Positions 27,601-34,758 of a stretch of 64,000 nucleotides of DNA are shown one piece after another. Both the position numbers and the translations under genes were made by a program. Each line of letters begins with the position of its first letter. Positions within the stretch are counted from its first letter, which is position 1. This DNA is from Sphingopyxis italica (GTDB taxonomy: Bacteria > Pseudomonadota > Alphaproteobacteria > Sphingomonadales > Sphingomonadaceae): contig NZ_JAATIT010000004.1 in assembly GCF_011926545.1 (NCBI RefSeq), positions 62,001 through 126,000 of the forward strand, written 5' to 3'. Under the pieces are notes generated by a model, which saw nothing but the letters and a program-made list of their open reading frames with translations, had not been told where the DNA came from and made no database searches.

Positions 27601-28953
27601 CACTATCTGCTCGAACCCGGCTGGAAGGCCGACACCGCGATCCAGGGCTTCGGGCGCACCAACCGCACGAACCAGAAGCAGCCGCCGCTTTTCCGTCCCG
27701 TCTCGACCGATGTGAAGGCGCAGAAACGTTTCATTTCGACAATCGCACGGCGTCTCGACACCTTGGGCGCTATTACGCGCGGCCAGCGGCAGACGGGCGG
27801 TCAGAACATGTTCCGTCCGCAGGACAATCTGGAATCCTCCTATGCGCGCGACGCTCTGCGCCAGCTCTACCAGTTGCTCGCCGACGGCAAGGTCGAGGGC
27901 TGCTCACTGCTCGCCTTCGAGGCAGCGACGGGGCTGTCGTTGGTCGACGACTGCGGCCTCAAGGACGAGCTGCCGTCGATCACGACGTTCCTCAACCGCA
28001 TGCTCGCGCTGACGATCGGCCTCCAGAACATCCTCTTCGAGACCTTCGAGGGCCTGCTCGCAAGTCGGATCGAGGGAGCGATCGTGTCGGGGACATACGA
28101 GATGGGACTCGAGACGCTGCGGGCAGAGAGCTTCCTCGTGACCGGACGCGAGACGATCTACACGCATCCCGGCACCGGGGCCGTGACCCAGTTGCTCACG
28201 ATCGAGCGCAAGGACCGCGTCGCGCCGCTTCTCCGCGCGGACGCGCTGGAGCTTGTCACGTCATGGGGCGGTCAGCTCGTCGTCAACGCCCGCTCGGGCC
28301 GGGCCGCGGTGCAGCTTCGCGCGCGCAGCCTGATCGACGACGATGGCGCCGTTCATCGGCGCGTGGCTCTCCAGCGCCCGCTCGAGAAGATGCATATGCT
28401 CGCCGAGGATTTCGAGCATTCGCACTGGCAGGCGGTCGACGCCGAGGCATTCGGCTCGGCGTGGGATGGCGAACTCGCCGAGCTTCCAAGCCATGAGATG
28501 TCGACGCTTCATATCGTCGCGGGGTTGCTGCTCCCGATCTGGAAACGCCTGCCCAAGGAATCGACACGGGTGTATCGCCTGCAGTCCGATGGCGGCGAGC
28601 GGATCATCGGGCGCAAGGTCTCTCCCGCATGGGCGGCGAGCGTCACCGGCGATGCGCCGGGACGGCTTGCCGTACCCGAAGCTTGGCGAATGCTCCTGGC
28701 TGGCGACATCTCGCTGTCGCTTGCCGAAGGCCAGACGCTGCGGCGAGTTCGCGCCATGAACGACTGGCGGATCGAGCTTTCGGGATTCAACGATCTAGGG
28801 GTCGAGCGCCTGAAGACGATCGGCTTGATTTCTGAGATCGTCTCGTGGCAACTGAAGCTCTACGTGCCGGCAGGGGCTGCTGGCGCCGACGTGTTCGCTG
28901 CGCTCGTCGATCGGTTTCCGATCCAGCGGGTTCAGGATCGCAAGGCCGCCTGA
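24607..28953 (+). CDS. Strawberry-notch-family helicase fused to an N-terminal methyltransferase domain
   Basis: A 1,448-residue cytoplasmic protein. Residues about 115-320 form a class-I SAM-dependent methyltransferase: FEPSAGTGMLAIHAELAGA is motif I, and ILMNPPFSAVASV gives the NPPF of N6-adenine methylases. After a Pro/Ala linker, a superfamily-2 helicase core starts near residue 500 with Walker A FLGDGTGAGKGRQ and the DEAH box IVFDEAHAMAN. The strawberry-notch C-terminal helicase part follows (RILIFSEAGGTGRSYHAD, then QGFGRTNRTNQKQPP as motif VI). Fusions like this are carried by plasmids, ICEs and phages and may modify or defend transferring DNA, but the biochemical role is unproven. The start follows GAGGATTCCCAC. 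Confidence 0.88.
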   Translation: MQFLPSRAAQGAAVHAPSSAAPRLLAAAETILPLLEAGQPFDTGQLRAAMISAFGATDAEGGWDWKAAYDACEGAQILLLRAYGRALMSRAGSSQHRLTMWERIARRVPTHTRRSETGQALQQFSTPLPLAYVAAHAASIVAGDLVFEPSAGTGMLAIHAELAGAKLALNELDAGRAEFLDLLFPAVGVTRHDAASIDDRLDQSVRPDIILMNPPFSAVASVDRPMRDAALRHIASALARLRDGGRLVAIVGANCAPEAPAWRDAFMRLQEHGTLRFSAAIAGKVYAKHGTTTSTRLLVFDKVPASDPALLVPSRGETPDLASLLAWVESDVPHRPGPSEPPPAATATSSRSAMPGFGRAAAAAPAAPVFERPAHEAPPELAYVTRDWKAPEGRLGDTIYEPYALQSLSIEGAHPHPTALVQSAAMASVAPPKPSYRPHLPARLVTGGILSDAQLESVIFAGEAHGGHLSGAWMVDETWDMLSAVSDDNDEAVRFRRGWFLGDGTGAGKGRQVAGIILDNWLKGRRRAVWLSVSDRLLEDAQRDWSALGQERLLVTPLSRLRQGTPIKLAEGILFTTYATLRSQAREGKASRVEQIVEWLGRDFDGVIVFDEAHAMANAAGGKGARGEQKPSQQGRAGLRLQHALPDARIVYVSATGATTVQNLAYAQRLGLWSGTDFPFASRSEFVAAIEDGGVAAMEVLARDLKALGLYAARSLSFDGVEYELLEHALTDEQRRIYDSYAGAFQVIHNNLDAAMEAAGVTSSLHGTLNAQAKSAARSAFESTKQRFFNHLITAMQTPSTIASIAGDLEAGHAAVVQIVSTGEALQERRLAEIPTEEWGDVSVDITPREYVLDYLAHSFPVQLYEPCTDSEGNLASRAAFDGDGNPIVNREACRRRDAMIEKLASLPPVPGALDQIVQHFGTDVVAEVTGRSRRIVPVKAGDGSTRFAAQNRPGGANLGETHAFMDDEKRILIFSEAGGTGRSYHADLGVKNQRRRIHYLLEPGWKADTAIQGFGRTNRTNQKQPPLFRPVSTDVKAQKRFISTIARRLDTLGAITRGQRQTGGQNMFRPQDNLESSYARDALRQLYQLLADGKVEGCSLLAFEAATGLSLVDDCGLKDELPSITTFLNRMLALTIGLQNILFETFEGLLASRIEGAIVSGTYEMGLETLRAESFLVTGRETIYTHPGTGAVTQLLTIERKDRVAPLLRADALELVTSWGGQLVVNARSGRAAVQLRARSLIDDDGAVHRRVALQRPLEKMHMLAEDFEHSHWQAVDAEAFGSAWDGELAELPSHEMSTLHIVAGLLLPIWKRLPKESTRVYRLQSDGGERIIGRKVSPAWAASVTGDAPGRLAVPEAWRMLLAGDISLSLAEGQTLRRVRAMNDWRIELSGFNDLGVERLKTIGLISEIVSWQLKLYVPAGAAGADVFAALVDRFPIQRVQDRKAA

Positions 28954-28964
28954 AGGAGCCCCGC

Positions 28965-29996
28965 ATGACCAGTTCAGCATCAGATATCGCGCGCCGTCTC
29001 GGAGAAATTGCCGAGGCGGTGTGCCGACGCTATCTTTCCAACGGCCGACGCGAAGGCCAGTATTGGATGGTCGGCGACGTCCGCAATACCCCGGGCCGCA
29101 GTCTCTATGTACGGCTTGCCGTCAACGGCGATGGCGGCGCTCCGGGAAAATGGACCGATGCCGCGAGCGGCGACCATGGCGACCTTCTCGACATCATCGC
29201 CGCGAGCTGTGGTCACACGGGCTTTCGCGAAACATTGGACGAAGCGCGGCGCTTTCTCAGTCTGCCGCCATCACTTGAGGGACCACGAAACCCGGCACCG
29301 ACCAAGGCGCGGAGGGGTTCGCGGGAATCGGCGCGAAGGCTGCTGGCTGCTACAAAACCGCTCAGGGGCAGTCTCGGCGAGGCCTATCTCGCTGGCCGAT
29401 TGATCACCGATTTTCATGCCGGGGATCCCGTGCGATTCCACCCGCACTGCTTTTACCGGCCGTCCAGCGATGACGCGCCCCAAGGGCGGCCGGCGTGGCC
29501 GGCGATAATCGCGGCTGTCACTGACCTCGCCGGGATCGTCACAGGCGTGCATAGGACCTGGCTCGATCCCGACACCAAAGACAAAGCGCCGGTCGCCTAT
29601 CCCCGTCGGGCTATGGGTCATCTCCTCGGCAATGGCGTCCGCTTCGGTGCCTCGGGCGCGGTCATGGCAGCGGGCGAGGGCCTTGAGACCATCCTCTCGC
29701 TGCGGCAGGTAATGCCGACCCTGCCGATGATCGCCGGTCTATCGGGAGCGCATCTTGCCGCCATCGCTTTTCCGGAGCGTCTCAAGCGACTCTATGTTGC
29801 GCGCGACGATGATCCCGCCGGCGACACCGCTTTGGCGAAGCTCGGCGAGCGTGCGTCGGAATGCGGTATCGAGGTCTGCCCGCTCGAACCGCAGCATGGC
29901 GACTTCAACGGCGATCTGCGAGCGCTGGGCCGAAGCGCGATGGCGGCTTCGCTTCGCGGTCAGCTTATGTCCGCCGATCGCACGGAATATCTCTGA
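28965..29996 (+). CDS. Toprim-domain protein (DUF7146-type, primase-like)
   Basis: A 343-residue protein. The N-terminal part (ICRRYL-like region, then GRSLYVRLAVNGDGG and KWTDAASGDHGDLLDII) resembles the CHC2/primase-associated region of mobile-element proteins. The C-terminal third carries a Toprim fold with the Glu of GEGLETILSL and the acidic triad in VARDDDPAGD. Toprim proteins catalyse metal-dependent nucleotidyl or strand transfer, here plausibly priming replication of the element after transfer. AAGGAG seven bases before the ATG sets the start; the longer open frame upstream overlaps the helicase gene. The spacing of 11 bp from the helicase suggests co-transcription. Confidence 0.84.
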   Translation: MTSSASDIARRLGEIAEAVCRRYLSNGRREGQYWMVGDVRNTPGRSLYVRLAVNGDGGAPGKWTDAASGDHGDLLDIIAASCGHTGFRETLDEARRFLSLPPSLEGPRNPAPTKARRGSRESARRLLAATKPLRGSLGEAYLAGRLITDFHAGDPVRFHPHCFYRPSSDDAPQGRPAWPAIIAAVTDLAGIVTGVHRTWLDPDTKDKAPVAYPRRAMGHLLGNGVRFGASGAVMAAGEGLETILSLRQVMPTLPMIAGLSGAHLAAIAFPERLKRLYVARDDDPAGDTALAKLGERASECGIEVCPLEPQHGDFNGDLRALGRSAMAASLRGQLMSADRTEYL

Positions 29997-30111
29997 GCGC
30001 GTCGGGATCGCCGGGACGGGCAGGAGATGGCGGGAGCTGCGCTAGCTTTCCGCTGCAGGCGCGCCCCGGCCTTCGTTAGAGGGCGACTGCGGCATGCAGG
30101 GCAGCACCGCA

Positions 30112-30191
30112 ATGGCGGGCGCGCGGCTATTTTCCGCCGGGGCCACGCGGCCCCTTTGCATCGCGAGGCAAAATAGCCGCGCGCCCGCCAT
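30112..30191. repeat. Perfect 22-bp inverted repeat with nested hairpin
   Basis: Arms at 30112-30133 (beginning ATGGCGGGCGCGCGG) and 30170-30191 are exact reverse complements over 22 bases. The 36-bp spacer contains a second stem GGGGCC (30139-30144)/GGCCCC (30149-30154) with loop ACGC. It sits in the 306-bp gap 29997-30302 between the Toprim and DUF2493 genes, which otherwise holds no gene I can support. It could be a replication or transfer-related site or a strong terminator; there is no T-run after the right arm. Confidence 0.7.
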
Positions 30192-30302
30192 CCTCCGCTG
30201 CGCTCCAGTCGCGGCAAGCCGCGATGCGGTCCCGCCCCGAATGCCGCGAGCCGTCGCCACGAAGGCCGCGCGAGGCGCGGCTCAGACAGACGGAGACCCA
30301 AG

Positions 30303-31235
30303 ATGCACGGCGATGCCACCTCCCAAGACCAACCCGCCGAACCCGGCACGACTGCCTATCTCCTCCAGGAAATGCAGCTCTTCGGTCACCGACCCTTCGA
30401 GGACGAACCCGATCCGAGGCCGCTTCCCGACGCTCGCCTCGCCGGCGGCGCGATTGCTGATATGTTCGACGCGCTGGCGGGCTGCCTCGCGGAAACGCGT
30501 ATCGAACCTGACCTCGACGACCTCCTCTGGAACCTCGTCAACCTCTTCCACCGCGCCGGCGACCGTGTCGAACGCGCGCTGGACGACAATGAGCAGCTGC
30601 AACGGCGGCTCCAGCGCGAGCAGGACGGCAGCGAGATACGCTCGGTCGAGCTTGAGCGGGCCACGCGCGAAGGAATTTCGCTGATCGAACGCCGAGACAC
30701 GATGGAATTCTTCCGCGAGGGGGCCGCCGAGCAGTTCCGGATCCATTGTCGGAAAGCCTGGGCACCCCGCAGCGGATCGCGGGCGCAGCACCGGTCGATG
30801 ACCGCGGCACTGATCGACGGCCGCGATTTTCTCGACGCGCGGTTGCGTCAGAAAGCGGCTGCGCTCCTCCCCGAGGGCACGCGCATATTGTTCACCGGCG
30901 GCGCCGACATCGACGATCACCGGGCGATCTGGGATGCTCTCGATCGCGCACGCGACCGTCATCCCGATATGATCCTGCTCCATGGGGCTACGCCGACGGG
31001 GGCCGAACGCATCGCCGCCTGCTGGGCCGAAACCCGCAAGGTGACGCAGGTGGCATTTCGGCCCGACTGGAGCCGGCACGGCAAATCCGCGCCGTTCAAG
31101 CGCAACGACCGGATGCTCGAAGCACTGCCGGTCGGGGTCATCGTCTTCCCCGGCACGGGAATCCAGGACAATCTCGCCGACAAGGCTGCGAAGATCGGCC
31201 TTCCCGTCTGGGATTTTCGCAAGCGGGGCCGATGA
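30303..31235 (+). CDS. DUF2493 (SLOG-like) protein
   Basis: A 310-residue protein. The C-terminal 120 residues carry the DUF2493/SLOG nucleotide-binding fold: ILFTGGADIDDHRAIWDALDRA, LLHGATPTGAERIAACWAE, VAFRPDWSRHGKSAPFKRNDRML and VIVFPGTGIQDNLADKAAKIGLPVW. The N-terminal part is helical and acidic, with a coiled-coil-like DNEQLQRRLQREQDG. DUF2493 proteins probably bind a nucleotide ligand and are standard passengers of alphaproteobacterial plasmids and ICEs. It is the last gene of the module on this side; the following LuxR locus is a different unit. Confidence 0.83.
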   Translation: MHGDATSQDQPAEPGTTAYLLQEMQLFGHRPFEDEPDPRPLPDARLAGGAIADMFDALAGCLAETRIEPDLDDLLWNLVNLFHRAGDRVERALDDNEQLQRRLQREQDGSEIRSVELERATREGISLIERRDTMEFFREGAAEQFRIHCRKAWAPRSGSRAQHRSMTAALIDGRDFLDARLRQKAAALLPEGTRILFTGGADIDDHRAIWDALDRARDRHPDMILLHGATPTGAERIAACWAETRKVTQVAFRPDWSRHGKSAPFKRNDRMLEALPVGVIVFPGTGIQDNLADKAAKIGLPVWDFRKRGR

Positions 31236-31293
31236 CGGCCGTCGGGGCATTCGGAGGCTTTCGGCAAAATGGCCCCAATCTGGTTCTATCTCC

Positions 31294-31316
31294 CGAATAT
31301 AATTGAAATATATTCG
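31294..31316. promoter_or_regulatory. AT-rich palindrome upstream of luxR
   Basis: CGAATATA (31294-31301) and TATATTCG (31309-31316) form a perfect 8-bp inverted repeat with a 7-bp spacer, in an AT-rich island 163 bp before the luxR start. It is a candidate operator or promoter element. The half-site GAATAT recurs before the lasso precursor gene. Confidence 0.45.
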
Positions 31317-31478
31317 TAACATCCGCAAATTTACATCACTGTAGATCGCTATGACCAGCGGCGATCGCCCGTCGCCGGCGGGACGGCCCATTGAGAGGGC
31401 ATCGCTCGCAGGCCATGACGAGGAGCAGGGACGGTCGGCCGACTTGGCGACGACTGCCGTCTGCTGCCATGGGTCGCA

Positions 31479-32222
31479 ATGCCGACGATGGACGCTGCGC
31501 ATGCTTTTGCGCTCGACGTCACGCGGGTGAAGGATGCGGCGGGTCTGGCCGATCTGCTCGAGGAAGCCTGTGCGCGCATGGGCTGTTCCTGGTTCGCGCT
31601 GAGCCACCATGTCGATTTCCTGGCGGCTCCCGACAGGGGCGTTCGCGTCCACAACTATCCCGAGGATTGGGCCCGCTGGTTCGACGAGCGCGGCCTTGGG
31701 CTTACCGATCCGGTGCATCGCGCCAGCCACCGCAGTCTCGAGGGCTTTTTCTGGCGCAACATGAAGCCGCTTGCGGGCGAACGGCCTGAAGACGAGCTGA
31801 TCCTCAGCGAAGCGCAGCGGCACGGGATCGGTGACGGTCTGACCATCCCGGCACACATCCCCGGGGAGGCGCATGGTTCGGTGTCCTTCGCCTGGACGCC
31901 GGGAATCGCGGCCAACGACAGAGCGCTGCTCTTCGCCCGGATGATCGGTGGGCCGGCCTTCGAAGCTGCGCGCCTGCTCGCCAATCCCGAGCTCGCGCAG
32001 GTCGGGCCGCGACTGACCGATCGGCAGCGCGAATGCCTGATCCTCTCGGCCAAGGGCAACAGCACTCCGAAGGTCGGACGGATCCTCGATCTCAGTCCCG
32101 ACACGGTTCGCGAACATCTTCGCAACGCGCGGCAGCGCTATGAGGCGAATGGCGGCATCACCCTTACCGTGCGCGCGCTTTATGCCGGCGATCTCAGCTT
32201 CGAGGATATTGCCAGGCGCTGA
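31479..32222 (+). CDS. LuxR-type autoinducer-binding regulator
   Basis: A 247-residue quorum-sensing regulator. The autoinducer-binding domain covers about residues 15-165 and includes FALSHHVDF, NYPEDWARWFDERGLGLTDPVH and FFWRNM, with the conserved Trp, Tyr and Asp ligand-contacting residues in recognisable places. The C-terminal LuxR helix-turn-helix is LTDRQRECLILSAKGNSTPKVGRILDLSPDTVREHLRNARQRY. A second in-frame ATG three codons later (31488) is an alternative start. It lies directly upstream of a luxI gene, as in canonical sphingomonad acyl-homoserine-lactone circuits. Confidence 0.93.
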   Translation: MPTMDAAHAFALDVTRVKDAAGLADLLEEACARMGCSWFALSHHVDFLAAPDRGVRVHNYPEDWARWFDERGLGLTDPVHRASHRSLEGFFWRNMKPLAGERPEDELILSEAQRHGIGDGLTIPAHIPGEAHGSVSFAWTPGIAANDRALLFARMIGGPAFEAARLLANPELAQVGPRLTDRQRECLILSAKGNSTPKVGRILDLSPDTVREHLRNARQRYEANGGITLTVRALYAGDLSFEDIARR

Positions 32223-32313
32223 ACTTTTTTCGTCGACACCCCCCGATCGTGCTATGGTGCGGGTCCCCAAAGCGGTTCAATTGGATGGTCTCTTTCGAAA
32301 AGGAGACACATCC

Positions 32314-32931
32314 ATGCTTTCGGTAATCGACCATTCCAACCGCGCACACGAGCATCAATTGCTCCGCGCGATGTTCGAGGCGCGCAAGCGCGTCTTCATC
32401 GATCTTCTGAAATGGGACCTGCCGGTGCTCGCCGACCGGTTCGAGATCGATCATTTCGACGATCCCCACGCGACCTATCTGATCGTCGGCGATCAGGACG
32501 GCGGGCATCTCGCCTCGGCGCGCCTCCTTCCCACCACGCGCCCGGCTCTTCTCGATGGTCTTTTCCCCGGCCTCGTTAACGGCATCCCGCCGTCCGGTCC
32601 CGACATCTTCGAGATCACCCGCTTCTGCCTGTCGCCGGGGATCGGTGCGCGCCAACGCCGCACCGCGCGCGATACGCTTCTCATCGGGCTCGTCGACTAT
32701 GCGCTCGCCAACGGCATCCGCTCCTACACCGGCGTCGCCGAGCTCGACTGGTTCGCTCAGATCCGGACCTTTGGCTGGGACTGCAAGGCGCTCGGCGAAC
32801 CCGGCATCTATGACGGCCGCGCGCTGACCTCGCTGCGGATCGAGATCGACGCCGATACCCCCGCAAGGCTCAAGGCGGCGGGGATTGTCTCGGGCAGCGC
32901 TGCGACGCCGGTCGCGGCCAATGCAGCGTGA
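32314..32931 (+). CDS. LuxI-type acyl-homoserine-lactone synthase
   Basis: A 205-residue GNAT-fold autoinducer synthase that makes N-acyl-homoserine lactone from SAM and acyl-ACP. The conserved core is visible: the N-terminal RKRVFIDLLKW, then E-x-D-H-FDD, SARLLPTTRPALLDGLFP with the key Arg, and FEITRFCLSPG with the catalytic Glu and Arg. The ATG at 32314 has AAGGAG about nine bases upstream and gives the family length; the frame runs open further back through the luxR end. The 91-bp gap to luxR should hold its promoter, although I see no clean lux box. Confidence 0.94.
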   Translation: MLSVIDHSNRAHEHQLLRAMFEARKRVFIDLLKWDLPVLADRFEIDHFDDPHATYLIVGDQDGGHLASARLLPTTRPALLDGLFPGLVNGIPPSGPDIFEITRFCLSPGIGARQRRTARDTLLIGLVDYALANGIRSYTGVAELDWFAQIRTFGWDCKALGEPGIYDGRALTSLRIEIDADTPARLKAAGIVSGSAATPVAANAA

Positions 32932-32944
32932 AAGGAGCGGGGCC

Positions 32945-33856
32945 ATGAGTACCAATATTGCTGCGGCAGAGAGCCATCAGCCGCCCTCCGCCTCGATGCG
33001 GGCGCTCAAGGAAGACGGTTATGCGATCGTCCGCTCAGCCGTTCCCGCCGAGCTGATCGCGGCGATCGATCGCGACCTCGATCCGCGATACGCCGCGACG
33101 CCCTTTTGCGAGGGCGGCTTCTATGGCGAGCGCACCAAGCGCTTCGGCCGCCTTCTCATCCGCTCGCCGCACGTCGGCGCGCTGGTCATGAACCCGGCGA
33201 TCCTCGCCCTCGCCGAAGCCGCGCTCGGCGACTGGTGCGAGCGAATCCAGCTCAATCTCGCCCAGGCGATCGAGCTGCATCCGGGAGCGTTTCCGCAGTT
33301 CCCGCATCGCGATCAGGAGATGTGGCAGGGTACGCTCGGAGAGGTCGAATATCTCGTGAATGTAATGTGGCCGCTGACGCCCTTCACGGCCGAGAATGGC
33401 GCCACGATCATCTGGCCGAAAAGCCATGGGCTCGAGGCGCTCGTCGAGGAGCCGGCGGAAGAGCCCATTATAGCCGAGACGATGCCGGGCGATGCCATCG
33501 TCTTCCTGGGTTCGACGCTGCACGGCGCCGGCGGCAATTGCAGCCCGTCGGTGCGGCGCGGGATCATCATCAGCTACTGCCTTGGCTGGCTGAAACCCTA
33601 TGAGAATCAGTGGCTCGCCTATCCACCCGACGTCGCGAAGGACTTTCCGCCTGAGTTGGCGGCTTTGACCGGCTACGTCCAGCATCGCCCGAACCTCGGC
33701 AACTTCGAGGGTCAGTGTCCGTCGATCCTGTTCCGCGGCTATCCCCCCGACCCGATCGCAGCCGTGGATGCGCTCCGGCCCGACCAGCAGGCTCTTCTTG
33801 CCGACTATATCGGCGACCAACGATCGGCGGGCGGGGATGGGACGCTCGCGGCATGA
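32945..33856 (+). CDS. Phytanoyl-CoA dioxygenase (PhyH) family protein
   Basis: A 303-residue Fe(II)/2-oxoglutarate-dependent oxygenase. The metal triad is visible as HRD in FPQFPHRDQEMW and the distal His in GSTLHGAGGN, with the 2-oxoglutarate-binding Arg in SVRRGIIISY. AAAGGAG precedes the ATG. It lies 13 bp after luxI and its stop overlaps the GntR start. PhyH genes next to luxI are a known feature of sphingomonads; the substrate is unknown and might be a fatty acyl chain, the signal itself or a secondary metabolite. Modification of the nearby lasso peptide is possible but has no direct support. Confidence 0.88.
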   Translation: MSTNIAAAESHQPPSASMRALKEDGYAIVRSAVPAELIAAIDRDLDPRYAATPFCEGGFYGERTKRFGRLLIRSPHVGALVMNPAILALAEAALGDWCERIQLNLAQAIELHPGAFPQFPHRDQEMWQGTLGEVEYLVNVMWPLTPFTAENGATIIWPKSHGLEALVEEPAEEPIIAETMPGDAIVFLGSTLHGAGGNCSPSVRRGIIISYCLGWLKPYENQWLAYPPDVAKDFPPELAALTGYVQHRPNLGNFEGQCPSILFRGYPPDPIAAVDALRPDQQALLADYIGDQRSAGGDGTLAA

Positions 33857-34491
33857 GCCCGGGCACCACGATGGAGCGGGTCTATCTGGACCTCAAGGCG
33901 CGTATCCTGTCGGGCACCTATCCGCCCGGTACGCGCCTCGAGGCGGCGCAGCTCGCAAAGTCGCTGGCGGCCAGCGCTACCCCCGTTCGCGATGCCCTGT
34001 ATCGCCTGTCGGGCGAGCGGATCATCGAGAGCTGGCATCAGGAGGGGTTTCGGCAGCCCCTCCTCAATGAGGCGGATTTGGTCGAACTCTATTGGTGGAC
34101 GGGGGCTCTCCTTTCGCTGGCGTTGAAGGGGAGGACGCCGAGGCCCGATTTGCCCGGCGGACTGATCTCGCTCGCGAATCACCAGGCCTATCCTGAGGGA
34201 CTCGATGGCCTCTTCCGGACCATTGCAATCGGCAGCAGCAATGGCGAACTTCGCGCTTCCATCATCAATTGTGTCGAGCGAAGCATGACAATCCGCATAT
34301 TGGAGGCTCGCGTCGACGCGTCTGTGGGCGACGCGCTCACGGCGATGGCGGACGATTACCGGTTCGGCCGGTGGAGCGCATTACGCAGCAAAATCACGCG
34401 CTTCCATCGCCGCCGCGCGTCATATGCCGGCCGTGTCGCGGCCGAGATCCGGCGGCGGTCCGAGCCACTGGATAATATTCGGAGAATATGA
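33853..34491 (+). CDS. GntR-family transcriptional regulator (FadR-like)
   Basis: A 212-residue regulator whose N-terminal winged helix is clear: VYLDLKARILSGTYPPGTRLEAAQLAKSLAASATPVRDALYRLSGERII. The C-terminal 130 residues are helical and resemble a small FCD-type effector domain. The ATG is inside the phyH stop (ATGA), so it is coupled to the quorum-sensing transcript. Its end carries an ATATTC-GGA-GAATAT palindrome, and the lasso precursor starts 81 bp later. Control of the lasso promoter by this protein is inferred from position. Confidence 0.87.
   Translation: MSPGTTMERVYLDLKARILSGTYPPGTRLEAAQLAKSLAASATPVRDALYRLSGERIIESWHQEGFRQPLLNEADLVELYWWTGALLSLALKGRTPRPDLPGGLISLANHQAYPEGLDGLFRTIAIGSSNGELRASIINCVERSMTIRILEARVDASVGDALTAMADDYRFGRWSALRSKITRFHRRRASYAGRVAAEIRRRSEPLDNIRRI
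34475..34489. promoter_or_regulatory. Palindrome before the lasso precursor gene
   Basis: ATATTC-GGA-GAATAT, a perfect 6-bp inverted repeat over the last codons of the GntR gene. A second imperfect repeat (CGTAT, then ATACG after nine bases) follows at 34494-34512, in the AT-rich stretch preceding the precursor. It is a candidate operator; GntR is the nearest possible binder. Confidence 0.45.
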
Positions 34492-34572
34492 GTCGTATTA
34501 AATTCTTATACGGCGCGCCCTCCTTAGCTTCGAAGGGGCCGTAATTCCGCGGCACCATCAGAGGAGGTTCAT

Positions 34573-34713
34573 ATGAACCGCAATGAAACCGTCGAAGACG
34601 GCATCGAAGAACTGGGCGTTGCCAGCGTCGTCACGCTCGGCCCGGCGCCGCCCTATCCCGAGGATCATCTCCTCAGCCCGATCCCCGTCGGCGGCGGCAT
34701 CTCCGCCGATTGA
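34573..34713 (+). CDS. Lasso peptide precursor
   Basis: A 46-residue precursor just upstream of lasso maturation genes. A strong AGAGGAGG site lies six bases before the ATG. The leader is about 22 residues, MNRNETVEDGIEELGVASVV then TL, with the Thr at position -2 required in lasso leaders. The predicted core starts at Gly23: ring segment GPAPPYPED, then tail HLLSPIPVGGGISAD. The N-terminal amine of Gly could bond to Glu8 or Asp9 to give an 8- or 9-residue macrolactam. Three or four of the ring residues are prolines, which is unusual. The assignment rests on context plus leader Thr, core Gly and acidic residue; the ring size is uncertain. Confidence 0.85.
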   Translation: MNRNETVEDGIEELGVASVVTLGPAPPYPEDHLLSPIPVGGGISAD

Positions 34714-34758
34714 CGGCCCCGCGGACGCGGCGTCCTGCGTCGCGTCCGCTCCTTCGCC

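Noticed and set aside
25873..27603. Minus-strand frame of about 576 codons inside the helicase gene
   Set aside because: Fully contained in a gene with intact helicase motifs; no ribosome site or domain of its own.
32223..32313. Lux box upstream of luxI
   Set aside because: The gap contains only GC-rich partial symmetry and no convincing 20-bp palindrome.
32945..33856. PhyH oxygenase as a lasso peptide tailoring enzyme
   Set aside because: It belongs positionally to the luxI unit, which is known in sphingomonads without lasso genes; no evidence for peptide modification.
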